Positions 8,383-19,971 are shown, counted from the first letter of the stretch. The stretch is DNA of 64,000 nt from Thermobispora bispora DSM 43833 (GCF_000092645.1 NC_014165.1:3224001-3288000); one strand, 5' to 3'. Program-made: numbers and translations. The notes: generated by a model not told the origin, from the letters alone.

Positions 8383-8568
8383 TCTCGCTCGGATCGCCGC
8401 CGACCGGGTGGGCGACCGCCCGGGCCGAGGCATCCGATCGCCAACCCGGACCGGAGCACCCGACCGGTGACCGGACTGAGGAACCCGATCGGAGAGACGC
8501 GCCGCCGTACGCCTGCCGGGCGGGTGAGGCGATCGGCGCGGTCCTCCCTTGCGCCGGCCGCCGGTGAT

Positions 8569-8583
8569 CGCAAACGGGTTGCG
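8569..8583. promoter_or_regulatory. dyad upstream of the aldo/keto reductase
   Basis: CGCAA-N5-TTGCG, perfect 15-bp dyad, 34 bp before the ATG at 8617. Possible operator; regulator not known. Confidence 0.4.
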
Positions 8584-8616
8584 CGGAAACACCCGATCGA
8601 TTGCAAGGTAGGCGGC

Positions 8617-9528
8617 ATGAGAATCGCATTAGGGACCATCCCGTTCGGGACCACCGTTGACGAAGCGACCTCCTTCGCCATCCTCGACCGGTTCGTCGAG
8701 TCCGGCGGGAAGATCATCGACACCGCCAACAACTACCCGTTCTGGCTGGAGGGGGCGACCGGCGACGAGAGCGAGACGACCATCGGCCGCTGGCTCGCGT
8801 CGCGCGGCAACCGGGACCAGGTGGTGATCAGCACCAAGTGCGGGGCGCGCCCGACCGTCCCCGGGGACCGGACGCTCGCCTCCGCCGAAGGGCTTTCGGC
8901 CAAGGCGATCCGGTCCGCGGCCGAGGGCAGCCTGCGCCGGCTCGGGGTGGACCACATCGACGTCTACTGGGCCCACCTCGACGACCGGTCGGTGCCGCTG
9001 GAGGAGACGGTGGCCACCCTCGACGAGCTCGTGCTCGCCGGGTGGGTGAAGGAGGTGGGCGCGAGCAACCACGCCACCTGGCGGCTGGAGCGCGCCCGGT
9101 CCCTCGCCGCGGCCCGCGGGTGCACGCCGTACACCCACGTGCAGCTCCGCTACTCCTACCTGCGTCCCCGGCCGGGGGTACGGCTCCCCGGGGACGGGCA
9201 CGTCCACGCGACCGAGGAGACGCTCGACTACGTGCGGTCCGAGGAGAACCTGACGCTGTGGGCCTACACCGCGCTGCTCAAGGGCGCCTACGCGGGCCGG
9301 CCGCTGCCCGAGCACTACGACCACCCGGGCACGGCCAAGCGGCTGGCCGTGCTCGACGAGGTGGCCCGTGAGCTGGGCGCCACCCGGAACCAGGTGGTGC
9401 TCGCCTGGCTGCGGGCGCAGGACATCATCCCGGTCGTGGGGGTGAGCTCGGTGGACCAGCTGGAGGAGCTGCTCGTGGAGGTCGAGCTCGAGCCCGAGCT
9501 GCTCGACCGCCTCAACGCCCCGGCCTGA
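8617..9528 (+). CDS. aldo/keto reductase
   Basis: 303 residues, TIM-barrel NAD(P)H-dependent reductase of aldehydes or sugar-like ketones. Catalytic tetrad visible: Asp in IIDTANNY (Tyr), Lys in VVISTKCG, and His in VYWAHLDD. The strand order and the closing cofactor segment IIPVVGVSSVDQLEELL fit the YajO/IolS-like AKR group. The ATG at 8617 with AAGG upstream is preferred over an in-frame GTG 150 bp earlier, because the extra residues are Arg-rich and unlike the family. It follows the IclR gene by 297 bp with a terminator between, so it is a separate unit. Confidence 0.92.
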   Translation: MRIALGTIPFGTTVDEATSFAILDRFVESGGKIIDTANNYPFWLEGATGDESETTIGRWLASRGNRDQVVISTKCGARPTVPGDRTLASAEGLSAKAIRSAAEGSLRRLGVDHIDVYWAHLDDRSVPLEETVATLDELVLAGWVKEVGASNHATWRLERARSLAAARGCTPYTHVQLRYSYLRPRPGVRLPGDGHVHATEETLDYVRSEENLTLWAYTALLKGAYAGRPLPEHYDHPGTAKRLAVLDEVARELGATRNQVVLAWLRAQDIIPVVGVSSVDQLEELLVEVELEPELLDRLNAPA

Positions 9529-9538
9529 CGCGCGGTCC

Positions 9539-9671
9539 CGGCCCGGGCGGGGCGTGACGAGGCTCCGGCCCGGGCGAGGCGGGGATGTCCCAGGCATCGG
9601 CCCGGGCGAGGCCGGGATGCCCCGAACCTCGGCTGGGCGAAGCAAGGATGCCCCGGTCTTCGGCCCGGGCG
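9539..9671. repeat. 32-bp degenerate tandem repeat
   Basis: The block CGGCCCGGGCG recurs at 9539, 9566, 9598, 9630 (as CGGCTGGGCG) and 9661, giving 27, 32, 32 and 31 bp steps; the intervening part reads roughly AGGCGGGGATGCCCCG. The array lies between the convergent ends of the aldo/keto reductase and TetR genes. No coding sense. Confidence 0.7.
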
Positions 9672-9736
9672 CGGGCGGCGCCACCGGACGCCGCGACGGC
9701 GCGTGGCCGGGGGGCCGCGCACCGGGCCGGGCGGGG

Positions 9737-10408
9737 TCAGGCGAGGTAGCCGACGAGGTAGGCGCGGACGAGGCGCTTGGCCTCGGCGATGAGGTCGGGG
9801 TCGCCGTCCGGGTGGGCGCGGAAGGCGAGCTTGAGCACGGCGTCGGCGGCCTCGACCGCCACGACGAACGCCCGGGCGAGGCTCTCGCTCGGCGGCACGC
9901 CGAGCAGGTCGACGACGAGCGAGCGCAGCCGGTCCGCCACCACCACGTTGTTCTCCAGGGCGGCGTCGAGCAGCCGCTTGGTCCCGGGCAGCTCGGGGCC
10001 GCCCGGGGTGGTCCGCACGTCCCCGAAGTCGACCGCCCCGAACCCGGGCACGGTCCGCTTCATGGTGACGAACTCGTCGATGGCCAGGTCGACGGCCTCC
10101 GACCAGTCCGACAGCCCGGCCGCGGTGAGCCGGGAGGCGAGCCGGTCGAGGTAGCTGTCCAGGTTCCGCAGGGCGAGCGCGCGCACCAGCGACTGCTTGT
10201 CCGTGAAGAACTGGTAGAAGGTGCCGATCGGCACCTCGGCCCGGCGGGCGACCTCCTTGGTGGTCAGCCGGTCGTACCCCACCTCGTCGAGCAGGAGGGC
10301 GCATTCGTCGAGCATCCGCTTGACCCGTTCCTGGCTGCGGCGCTGGGCGGGGAGCCGGCGCAGCGGTGGCCCGGCGAGGTGGCGTGCGGTGGCGCCGTGG
10401 GAACCCAT
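9737..10408 (-). CDS. TetR-family regulator
   Basis: 223 residues. The N-terminal helix-turn-helix (about residues 28-75) reads LTTKEVARRAEVPIGTFYQFF, the standard TetR recognition region; the C-terminal ligand domain is helical and variable. ATG at 10408 with GGGAG upstream. The gene diverges from the GH1 beta-glucosidase gene with 407 bp between starts; a perfect 8-bp-arm dyad close to bglB is a possible target. Ligand unknown. Confidence 0.9.
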   Translation of the reverse strand: MGSHGATARHLAGPPLRRLPAQRRSQERVKRMLDECALLLDEVGYDRLTTKEVARRAEVPIGTFYQFFTDKQSLVRALALRNLDSYLDRLASRLTAAGLSDWSEAVDLAIDEFVTMKRTVPGFGAVDFGDVRTTPGGPELPGTKRLLDAALENNVVVADRLRSLVVDLLGVPPSESLARAFVVAVEAADAVLKLAFRAHPDGDPDLIAEAKRLVRAYLVGYLA

Positions 10409-10777
10409 GCCGCCATTCTCCCTCCCCCCGGCCGCCCTCCCGGCGGGGGCCCGCCTGGCCCATCAGGCCGGCTCCCCCATCCGCCCGGCTCACCGGACCA
10501 TCCGCAGGCCGCCCCTATCCGCACCGGCTCACCGAACCCATCCGCGGGCCCGCCGCCCCGGTCCGCCCGGCTGCCGGGCATCCCGCCGGCACGCATCCGC
10601 GCGCGCCCAGACCCATCCCCCGGTCAGCCGCACCCCTCCGCCCAGAGCGCCGGGCTCACCGGCCGGCCTCCGGAACGCCCCGCGCGGGGTGTCCCGCCCG
10701 CCGAGACGCCGGGTCCATCCGGCCCGGCCCGCGAGCCCGCTCCACCGGGCCCTTCAGCGGCTCAGGGGCGCGGGGTT
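10409..10777. other. TetR-bglB divergent gap with degenerate repeats
   Basis: About 370 bp without a gene. Repeats of a CCGGCTCACCGRACCCATCCGC-like word occur near 10486-10550 and weaker ATCCGC words continue to about 10620; these resemble the reverse complement of the GATGGACCG words in the array at 49.6-50.1 kb. Promoters for both neighbours must lie here but none is clear. Confidence 0.5.
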
Positions 10778-13008
<2,231 letters not shown>

Positions 13009-13083
13009 GCAGCCTCCGCTCCGACCGAACCCGGGGAAGCCGATCTGTCGGCTAATGCACCAGAAGATTCTGATGTTTCTGAT

Positions 13084-13120
13084 GTGGTTTATAGCAACCA
13101 CAATGCCCGGCTGCCGGGCA
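13084..13120 (-). promoter_or_regulatory. two adjacent dyads in the promoter of the M15-like gene
   Basis: GTGGTT-N6-AACCAC (13084-13101; on the minus strand the spacer supplies a TATAAA-like -10) is followed at once by TGCCCGGC-N1-GCCGGGCA (13104-13120). They lie 76-112 bp upstream of the GTG in an AT-richer patch. Probably promoter plus operator; the binding protein is unknown. Confidence 0.5.
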
Positions 13121-13483
13121 AACCACGGACCCGGTGCGCCCCAGAAGACCCGGTTCCGGCCGGTACGGCGGCGCCGTCGTCACGGCATTCGGGGCGCGGG
13201 CCGGAACCGGCGGATCGGCCGGATGGAGCGGGTCACCGGCGGGGACGGACGCCCCACCGGTGACCCGCACGGAGCCGGCAACCCCTCGGATCGATCGGAG
13301 ACCGCGGCCGTCGCCCGGCGGCCCGCGTCCCCCTTGGCCGCCGGGGCCTCGCCGGCCGGTGGGTTCCCCCATCTCCCGCGCGGCATGAGGGTCCCGCCCA
13401 ATGCGCCCCCGCGGCACTGGGCCACACCGGGGTGTGCACCGGCCGGCGCGTGCGCGAGTCCCGACACCCGCAATAGACGACGC
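13121..13483. other. gap before the hydrolase gene, no gene seen
   Basis: About 360 bp of GC-rich sequence between the promoter dyads and the end of the alpha/beta-hydrolase gene. Open frames translate to low-complexity Arg/Gly/Pro sequence. Confidence 0.5.
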
Positions 13484-14248
13484 TCAACCGGAGATGGTTC
13501 GCGTGATCCATCCGGCGATCCGGCGGATCAGATCCGGGGTGGCGGCCGCCTCGGCGTGGCCGTACCCGGGCTCGATCCACAGCTCCTTGGGGTCGCGGGC
13601 GTTCTCATAGAGCTGGCGGGCGTGCTCGACGGGGAAGAACGCGTCGGCGTCGCCGTGCACGATCAGCAGCGGGGTCGGCGCGATCATGTGCACCACCTCG
13701 TGCGGCGCGAGCGGCACCACCTCCCAGCGGCCGTTCCCCGCGATCCTGGTCCGCTTCACCGCCCGCACCACCAGCCGGCCGTGCCACCGCTCGATCGCCC
13801 AATGAACCTGGCGCATCGGCGTGGTGTCCCGGTAGTACCAGCGGGCCGGCCCGCTCACCGACACCACGGCGTCGACGCCGCCGTGCAGCGCCGCGTGCCG
13901 GATGGCCACCGCGGCGCCCATGGAGAAGCCGATCGTGGCCACCCGCCGGTACCCGATCGCCCGCGCGTGCTTCACCGCCACGTCGAGGTCGAGGATCTCC
14001 CGGTCTCCGACGGTCGTTTGCCCGGACGAGCGCCCGTGGCCCCGGAAGTCGAACGAGACCACGCCGCCGAACCGGGAGAGGAGCTGGGTGATCCGGCGGG
14101 TCGGCCGCTCCCGCCACGAGCCGGTGAACCCGTGCGCGACCACGATGCCGAGCTCGAGCGACCCGTTCGGGGTGTGCGCCGCGTCGAGGCGCACCCCGTC
14201 CGCCGTCCGCAGCGTCGCCGGGTAGACGGGAGACCATGCCACGCCCAC
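13484..14248 (-). CDS. alpha/beta hydrolase
   Basis: About 254 residues. Alpha/beta-hydrolase fold: oxyanion HG in IVVAHGFTGSW, FDFRGHGRSSG, nucleophile Ser in TIGFSMGAAVA, Asp in VHGDADAFFP and His in EPGYGHAEAA. Esterase or thioesterase-like, substrate unknown; no signal peptide. The frame stays open well upstream, but AGGAGG at 14261-14266 points to a GTG start at 14248 (spacing 12) or 14260 (no spacing). It diverges from typA. Confidence 0.87.
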   Translation of the reverse strand: MGVAWSPVYPATLRTADGVRLDAAHTPNGSLELGIVVAHGFTGSWRERPTRRITQLLSRFGGVVSFDFRGHGRSSGQTTVGDREILDLDVAVKHARAIGYRRVATIGFSMGAAVAIRHAALHGGVDAVVSVSGPARWYYRDTTPMRQVHWAIERWHGRLVVRAVKRTRIAGNGRWEVVPLAPHEVVHMIAPTPLLIVHGDADAFFPVEHARQLYENARDPKELWIEPGYGHAEAAATPDLIRRIAGWITRTISG

Positions 14249-14481
14249 GACCCTATTCACCCTCCTCGCGGCCGGGCCGGCCCGAGGTCCGGTGGCCGGC
14301 GTCCTCGCTCCAGGCGATACGGGTTCTCCCCGCCGATCCCCGGCGCAATCCGGGGCCGCTGCTCGGCGGCGGGAGCCCTCACGGCCATCGAATACAATGA
14401 CCAGGCCGCTCACGACGGCCGATGCGTTTCTCTCCCACTCCGGGGCGCAACGATCCACCTCACCGCAGAACGAGACCGACC

Positions 14482-16335
14482 ATGCCTTTGCTGACCCGCG
14501 ACGACCTGCGCAACATCGCGATCATCGCGCACGTCGACCACGGGAAGACCACCCTGGTGGACGCCATGCTGTGGCAGTCCGGTGCGTTCCGCGCCAACCA
14601 GGAGGTCGCCGAACGCGTCCTCGACTCGATCGACCTGGAGCGGGAGAAGGGCATCACGATCCTCGCCAAGAACACGGCGGTACGGCACGGCGGGATCACG
14701 TACAACATCATCGACACCCCGGGCCACGCCGACTTCGGCGGCGAGGTGGAGCGCGGGCTGTCCATGGTGGACGGGGTCGTGCTCCTGGTCGACGCCTCGG
14801 AGGGTCCCCTCCCGCAGACCCGGTTCGTGCTGCGCAAGGCGCTCGAGGCGAAGCTGCCGGTGATCCTCTGCGTGAACAAGGTGGACCGCTCCGACGCGCG
14901 GATCCCCGAGGTCGTCGACGAGGTGTACGAGCTCTTCATCGACCTCGGCGCCACCGAGGAGCAGATCGAGTTCCCGATCGTCTACGCCTCGGCGAAGGCC
15001 GGCCGGGCGTCGCTCAACCGGCCGGAGAACGGCACGATGCCCGACTCACCGGACCTCGAGCCGCTCTTCCAGACGATCGCGGAGACGATCCCGCCGCCGG
15101 TCTACGACCCGGACGCGCCGCTGCAGGCGCACGTGACGAACCTCGACGCCTCCAGCTACCTCGGCCGGATCGCGCTCTGCCGGGTCCACCACGGCACGAT
15201 CCGGAAGGGGCAGACCGTCGCCTGGTGCCGCACCGACGGGAGCGTGCAGCGGGTCAAGGTCACCGAGCTGTTCCTCACCGAGGCCCTGGAGCGGAAGCCG
15301 GCCGCCGAGGCGGGGCCGGGCGACATCATCGCGATCGCCGGCATCCCGGACATCATGATCGGCGAGACCCTGGCCGATCCCGACGATCCGCGCCCGCTCC
15401 CCCTGATCAAGGTCGATGAGCCGGCGATCTCGATGACGATCGGGGTGAACACCAGCCCGCTCGTCGGCAAGACCAAGGGCACGAAGGTGACCGCCCGGCT
15501 GGTCAAGGAGCGCCTCGATCGGGAGCTGGTCGGCAACGTCTCGCTCCGGGTGCTCCCGACCGACAGCCCGGACACCTGGGAGGTGCAGGGCCGGGGCGAG
15601 CTCGCGCTGGCCGTCCTCGTGGAGCAGATGCGGCGCGAGGGCTACGAGCTCACCGTCGGCAAGCCGAGGGTCGTCACCAAGATGATCGACGGCAAGCTGC
15701 ACGAACCGGTCGAGCGGCTCACCGTCGACTGCCCCGAGGAGTACCTCGGCGCCGTGACCCAGCTCCTCGCCCAGCGCAAGGGCCGTATGGAGAACATGAT
15801 CAACCACGGCACGGGCTGGGTCCGGATGGAGTTCGTGGTGCCCGCGCGCGGCCTGATCGGGTTCCGCACCGAGTTCCTCACCGAGACCCACGGCACCGGC
15901 ATCGCGCACCACGTGTTCGAGGGGTACGAGCCGTGGTTCGGGGAGCTGCGCACCCGCACCACCGGGTCCCTGGTGGCCGACCGCGCCGGCAAGGTGACCT
16001 CGTACGCGATGCTCAACCTGCAGGAGCGGGCCACGCTCTTCGTCTCCCCCGGCACCGAGGTGTACGAGGGCATGGTGGTCGGGGAGAACTCCCGCCCCGA
16101 CGACATGGACGTCAACATCACCAAGGAGCGGAAGCTCACCAACATCCGCTCGTCCACGGCCGAGGAGCTGGAGAAGCTGACCCCGCCGCGGGTCATGACG
16201 CTGGAGCAGGCCCTGGAGTTCATCCGCGACGACGAGTGCGTGGAGGTCACCCCGGACAGCGTGCGGATCCGGAAGGTGGTGCTCGACGCCGCGGAGCGCG
16301 CCCGCGCCGCCGCCCGGGCCAAGCGCCGCGGCTGA
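14482..16335 (+). CDS. typA: translational GTPase TypA/BipA
   Basis: 617 residues, full length. G domain with G1 [10 protein letters not shown] (about 16-25), [13 protein letters not shown] switch region, G3 [12 protein letters not shown] and G4 NKVDRSDAR; then the EF-G-like domains II, III and V and the BipA-specific C-terminal domain ([15 protein letters not shown]...). A ribosome-associated GTPase that helps 50S assembly and stress or cold adaptation. ATG 14482 begins [17 protein letters not shown], which matches the family N-terminus; an in-frame ATG at 14422 gives an unrelated extension. Single gene unit followed by a 39-bp tandem repeat. Confidence 0.96.
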   Translation: MPLLTRDDLRNIAIIAHVDHGKTTLVDAMLWQSGAFRANQEVAERVLDSIDLEREKGITILAKNTAVRHGGITYNIIDTPGHADFGGEVERGLSMVDGVVLLVDASEGPLPQTRFVLRKALEAKLPVILCVNKVDRSDARIPEVVDEVYELFIDLGATEEQIEFPIVYASAKAGRASLNRPENGTMPDSPDLEPLFQTIAETIPPPVYDPDAPLQAHVTNLDASSYLGRIALCRVHHGTIRKGQTVAWCRTDGSVQRVKVTELFLTEALERKPAAEAGPGDIIAIAGIPDIMIGETLADPDDPRPLPLIKVDEPAISMTIGVNTSPLVGKTKGTKVTARLVKERLDRELVGNVSLRVLPTDSPDTWEVQGRGELALAVLVEQMRREGYELTVGKPRVVTKMIDGKLHEPVERLTVDCPEEYLGAVTQLLAQRKGRMENMINHGTGWVRMEFVVPARGLIGFRTEFLTETHGTGIAHHVFEGYEPWFGELRTRTTGSLVADRAGKVTSYAMLNLQERATLFVSPGTEVYEGMVVGENSRPDDMDVNITKERKLTNIRSSTAEELEKLTPPRVMTLEQALEFIRDDECVEVTPDSVRIRKVVLDAAERARAAARAKRRG

Positions 16336-16373
16336 GCGCCGGTCGAGCCGTTTCCGGCGCCGCCGCGGGCGAT

Positions 16374-16530
16374 CGCCCCGCGCCGGCGCCTCCAACGGAC
16401 CCTTCCCGGCGATCGCCCCGTACCGGTACCTCCGGCGGACCTCTCCCGGCGTCGCCCCGTACCGGTACCTCCGGCGGACCTCTCCCGGCGTCGCCCCGTA
16501 CCGGCGCCTCCGGCGGACCTTTGCCGGCGG
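16374..16530. repeat. 39-bp tandem repeat after typA
   Basis: Four head-to-tail units start at 16374, 16414, 16453 and 16492 (CGCCCCG anchors; steps 40, 39, 39). Units two and three are identical over all 39 bp; units one and four are diverged. The unit contains GTACCGGTAC, itself a palindrome. The repeat fills part of the 462-bp gap between typA (ends 16335) and the SOD gene (starts 16798); the remaining 16531-16797 holds only the SOD promoter, which I cannot pinpoint. Confidence 0.85.
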
Positions 16531-16797
16531 CCGCCGCGGGCCGGCGGCTCGCTCCCGGTCCCTCCCGCCGTGGCCTTTCGTCACGGCCTCTCGGATGACC
16601 GCCCCCTTCCCGCGGCTCCCGCGGTCGGGCCCGGGCGATCGGCCGGCCTTGCCGCGTCGCCCTGCCGTGGCCGCGCCCGCCCGGCAAGAACGCGGTAAAC
16701 CGTCGGCCAAGAACGGCGTTTTCCCCCCGCCCGGCCGGCCCGTGCCGTGCTCTGCTGTCGCCGGAACCAGCAGCGCCGTTCACGGAGGAGGCGACTC

Positions 16798-17412
16798 ATG
16801 TTTCGCGCGACCTACCTGGCCCTCGCCGCCCTGGGGCTCACCGCGACCGGCGCGGCGGCACCGGCGGGTGACGCACCGCGAACGGGCTACCAGCCCCGGG
16901 TCATCGCAGGAGCCGTGATCAAGAACGCGAAGGGCAAGACCCTCGGCACCTTCCAGCTCGAGGCGTACGGCCGCGGCAAGTCCCGGGTCACCGTGCACGT
17001 CCGCGGGCTCACCCCGGGGTTCCACGGCTTCCACATCCACAACACCGGGGTGTGCGACCCCAAGTCGATCGATCCGGCGACGGGGAGCCCGTTCGCGAGC
17101 GCCGGCGACCACCTCGGCCACGGCAAGGCGCTGCGCCACCCCGCGATCGGTGACTTCCCGCCGATCCTGGTGAACTCGGACGGCACCGCCTACATGACCG
17201 TCGTCATCGACCGGATCCCGCGGCGGCGGCTCGCCGACCGGGACGGCAGCGCGGTCATCATCCACGCCAAGCCGGACAACCTCGCGCACATCCCGGACCG
17301 GTACACCCACCCCAAGGACAGCACCGGCACCAAGGGACCGGACGAGGCCAGCCGGCGGACCGGTGACGCGGGCGCCCGCGTCGGCTGCGGGGTCATCGAG
17401 GTCGTGGACTGA
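16798..17412 (+). CDS. sodC: secreted Cu/Zn superoxide dismutase
   Basis: 204 residues. Signal peptide at about 1-22. Copper ligands in GFHGFHIH (His79, His81), bridging and zinc ligands in DHLGHGKALRHPAIGDF (His105/108/114, Asp119), and the last copper His156 in AVIIHAKPDN. Two Cys (about 86 and near the C-terminus in VGCGVIE) form the family disulphide. Disproportionates extracellular superoxide. ATG at 16798 with GGAGGAGG upstream. A 7-bp-arm hairpin starts 5 bp after the stop (17417-17433). Convergent with the HerA-like gene. Confidence 0.93.
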   Translation: MFRATYLALAALGLTATGAAAPAGDAPRTGYQPRVIAGAVIKNAKGKTLGTFQLEAYGRGKSRVTVHVRGLTPGFHGFHIHNTGVCDPKSIDPATGSPFASAGDHLGHGKALRHPAIGDFPPILVNSDGTAYMTVVIDRIPRRRLADRDGSAVIIHAKPDNLAHIPDRYTHPKDSTGTKGPDEASRRTGDAGARVGCGVIEVVD

Positions 17413-17626
17413 CGCGGCCGGTGACCCACCGGCGGCCCGAGACCGGGCCCTCGCCAGGCGGCCCGCGCCCGGGGCACCCGGCGGCCGACGCCGCGGACAC
17501 CCCGCCGGTGGCCCGCGCTCAGGGCGCGCGGCGTCCGAGACGCCGGAGAGGCGGCCCGGCCCGGGGCACCCCACCGGCGGCCGGACGCCCGGGACCGGTC
17601 CGGCGGGCGGCGCCCAAGGCGCGCGG

Positions 17627-19153
17627 TCAGCGGCGACGGCGGCGCACCGTGCCGAACACGGACCGGGCGATCTCCCGGCCCAGCGCGGTCGCCGCCGAGC
17701 GGGCGAGCGACTCCAGCCCCTTGGCGGAGAACACCCGCTCGAGCGGGGACGGCTCCGGCCGGCCGGGCCTCCCCTCCGGCTCCGCCCGCCTCTCCCGTGA
17801 CCGGCCGGACGCCGGCTCCCCGGCCCCGGGTCCGGCCGCGCTGAGCCGGGCGGCGAGCAGCTCATAGGCGGACTCCCGGTCGACCGCCGTGCCGTACACG
17901 GCGGTGAGCGGGGACGCGGCGACCACGCGCCTGATCACTTGCGGGTCGGACGGCGCCATGCGGGACCGCGGCGCCCGCAGCCGGGTCCGGGCCACGGGGG
18001 TGGGCGCCCCGGTCTCGGAGAGCACGGTGACCACGGCCTCCCCGATGCCCAGCCCGGTGAGCACCTCCTCGAGGTCGTAGGAGGAGCGCGGGAACGTGGA
18101 GACGGTCGCCTTCAGCGCCTTGGCGTCCTGGGGGGTGAAGGCGCGCAGGGCATGCTGCACCCGGGCGCCGAGCTGGGCGAGCACGCCGGCCGGCACGTCC
18201 TCGGGGGTCTGGGTGACGAAGAACACGCCGACCCCCTTCGAGCGGATCAGCCGCACGGTCTGGACGAGCGCCCGCAGGAACGCCTTGGACGCGTCCTCGA
18301 AGAGCAGGCCCGCCTCGTCGAAGAAGAACACGAGCTCGGGCCGGTCCGGGTCACCGACCTCGGGCAGCCGCTCGAACAGGTCGGCGACCAGCCACATCAG
18401 GAAGGTGGAGAAGAGCCGCGGCCGGTCCCGCACCTCGGGGAGCTCGAGGATGGAGACGATCCCCCGGCCGTCCGGGGTACGGCGCAGCAGGTCGCGCACG
18501 TCGAACTCGGGCTCGCCGAAGAACACGCCCGCGCCCTCGGCCTCGAAGGTGGTGAGGCTGCGGAGGATCACACCGGCCGTCGACCGCGACAGCCCGCCGA
18601 TCTCGCGCAGGGCCTCCGGCGTGTCGGCGAGGTAGCGGACCACCGCGACCAGGTCCTTCAGATCGAGCAGCGGGAGCCCGTTCCGGTCGGCGAAGTGGAA
18701 GATCAGCCCGAGCGAGGACTCCTGGGTCTCGTTGAGGCCGAGCACCTTCGCGAGCAGGGTCGGGCCGAAGGACGTCACGGTGGCGCGCAGCGGCACGCCT
18801 TCGCCGAGGCCGCCGAGCGAGAAGAACTCCACCGGGCAGGCGGCGGGCGACCAGTCCTGCCCCACCTCGGCGGCCCGGCTGAGCACCCGCTGCCCGGGCA
18901 GGCCGGGCGACGCCATGCCGGACAGGTCGCCCTTGACGTCGGCGAGGAAGACGGGGACGCCCGCCGCGGAGAGCTGCTCGGCCATGAGCTGGAGCGTCTT
19001 GGTCTTCCCCGTCCCGGTGGCCCCGGCGATGAGCCCGTGCCGGTTCATCATGGCGAGCGGGAGCCTGATCCGCTCGGCGGGGTCGATGGTCCCGTCCTCC
19101 CGTACCAGCGCGCCGAGCTCCAGCGCCGGGCCCGCGAAGTCGTAGCCCTTCAT
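17627..19153 (-). CDS. HerA-like ATPase, DUF853 family
   Basis: 508 residues. P-loop NTPase with Walker A GATGTGKTKTLQL (about 43-55), Walker B LVFFFDEAGLLFE, and VFFVTQTPEDVP, fitting the helicase HerA-like / DUF853 (YjgR) family of hexameric FtsK-HerA-type motors. The C-terminal 90 residues are Arg/Gly/Pro-rich and probably disordered. Biological role of DUF853 is not established. Start ATG 19153 overlaps the stop of the upstream deacetylase gene (ATGA), so the two are translationally coupled. Confidence 0.9.
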   Translation of the reverse strand: MKGYDFAGPALELGALVREDGTIDPAERIRLPLAMMNRHGLIAGATGTGKTKTLQLMAEQLSAAGVPVFLADVKGDLSGMASPGLPGQRVLSRAAEVGQDWSPAACPVEFFSLGGLGEGVPLRATVTSFGPTLLAKVLGLNETQESSLGLIFHFADRNGLPLLDLKDLVAVVRYLADTPEALREIGGLSRSTAGVILRSLTTFEAEGAGVFFGEPEFDVRDLLRRTPDGRGIVSILELPEVRDRPRLFSTFLMWLVADLFERLPEVGDPDRPELVFFFDEAGLLFEDASKAFLRALVQTVRLIRSKGVGVFFVTQTPEDVPAGVLAQLGARVQHALRAFTPQDAKALKATVSTFPRSSYDLEEVLTGLGIGEAVVTVLSETGAPTPVARTRLRAPRSRMAPSDPQVIRRVVAASPLTAVYGTAVDRESAYELLAARLSAAGPGAGEPASGRSRERRAEPEGRPGRPEPSPLERVFSAKGLESLARSAATALGREIARSVFGTVRRRRR

Positions 19154-19971
19154 CGCTTGACGTACTGCTTCCCGGGGGTGACGTCGCCGAGCAGCTCGGA
19201 GACGGTCACGTAGGTGTACCCCTTGCGGTCCAGCTCGGCGAGGATCCGGGGGACCGCCTCGATCGTGGTGGCGTGGATGTCGTGGAGGAGCACGATGTCG
19301 CCGGGCTTGGCCTGGGCGGCGCGCTTGGCGACCGTGTCGGCGTTGCGGTCGCGCCAGTCGAACGTGTCGAGCGTCCAGAGGATCTGCGCGAGGCCCGCGT
19401 CCCGCGTCACCTTCTCCACCCCCTGGCCGGTCGCGCCGTACGGCGGGCGCATGATCCGCATCCGGACCCCGGCGACCTCCATGACCACCTGCTGGGTGCG
19501 GTCGAGCTCCTCCCGGACGCCTCCCGCGGAGAGCCCGGTGAGCGCGGGGTGGCTCCAGGAGTGGTTGCCGATCTCGTGCCCTTCGGAGACCATGCGCCGC
19601 ACGTACCCGCGCGTGGTCTCGTCCTGGTCGACCATCCGGCCGAGCACGAAGAAGGTGGCCCGGGCGTGGTGGGCCGCGAGGATGTCGAGCAGCCGCCCGG
19701 TCTCCTCACCCGGACCGTCGTCGAAGGTGAGCGCCACGCACTTGAGCCGACTGCAGTCGATCGTCCTCGGTGGCGGGGCGACCGGCAGGCGCGGGCCCGG
19801 CCAGTCCCGCTGCGCGGAGACGAGCCGCATCCCGATCAGGTCCTGGGCGGGCGGGGTGCGGTGGCGGAACACGCGCTTGGGGCCGGGTGCGGTGGTCGCC
19901 GGCCGGGTGGGCTCGGCCATGCCGCATCCCGCGAGCAGCAGCAGCGCCAGCAGAACCGACCGTTTCCGCAT
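19150..19971 (-). CDS. polysaccharide deacetylase lipoprotein (NodB domain)
   Basis: 273 residues. Begins MRKRSVLLALLLLAGCG: signal sequence with lipobox LAGC, so membrane-anchored outside the cell. NodB domain from about residue 85: LTFDDGPG (catalytic Asp pair), HEIGNHSWSHP (metal His residues), RMRIMRPPYGATG, WTLDTFDWRD and GDIVLLHDIH. Expected to remove N-acetyl groups from peptidoglycan or another amino-sugar polymer, or O-acetyl groups from xylan (CE4). ATG 19971 follows GGGAGGGGG; the earlier in-frame start would add residues before the signal sequence. Overlaps the HerA-like gene by 4 bp. Confidence 0.92.
   Translation of the reverse strand: MRKRSVLLALLLLAGCGMAEPTRPATTAPGPKRVFRHRTPPAQDLIGMRLVSAQRDWPGPRLPVAPPPRTIDCSRLKCVALTFDDGPGEETGRLLDILAAHHARATFFVLGRMVDQDETTRGYVRRMVSEGHEIGNHSWSHPALTGLSAGGVREELDRTQQVVMEVAGVRMRIMRPPYGATGQGVEKVTRDAGLAQILWTLDTFDWRDRNADTVAKRAAQAKPGDIVLLHDIHATTIEAVPRILAELDRKGYTYVTVSELLGDVTPGKQYVKR

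Noticed and set aside
9539-9671. CRISPR array
   Set aside because: Units are contiguous without unique spacers and are degenerate; no cas genes nearby.
13009-13101. N-terminal extension of the M15-like protein
   Set aside because: The in-frame ATG at 13101 would put 31 charged residues before the signal sequence; GTG at 13008 has a proper ribosome site.
16374-16530. Repeat as coding 13-residue units on the minus strand
   Set aside because: Open because 39 is divisible by three and the DNA has few stops, but no start codon with a ribosome site fits and flanking sequence is antisense to typA.
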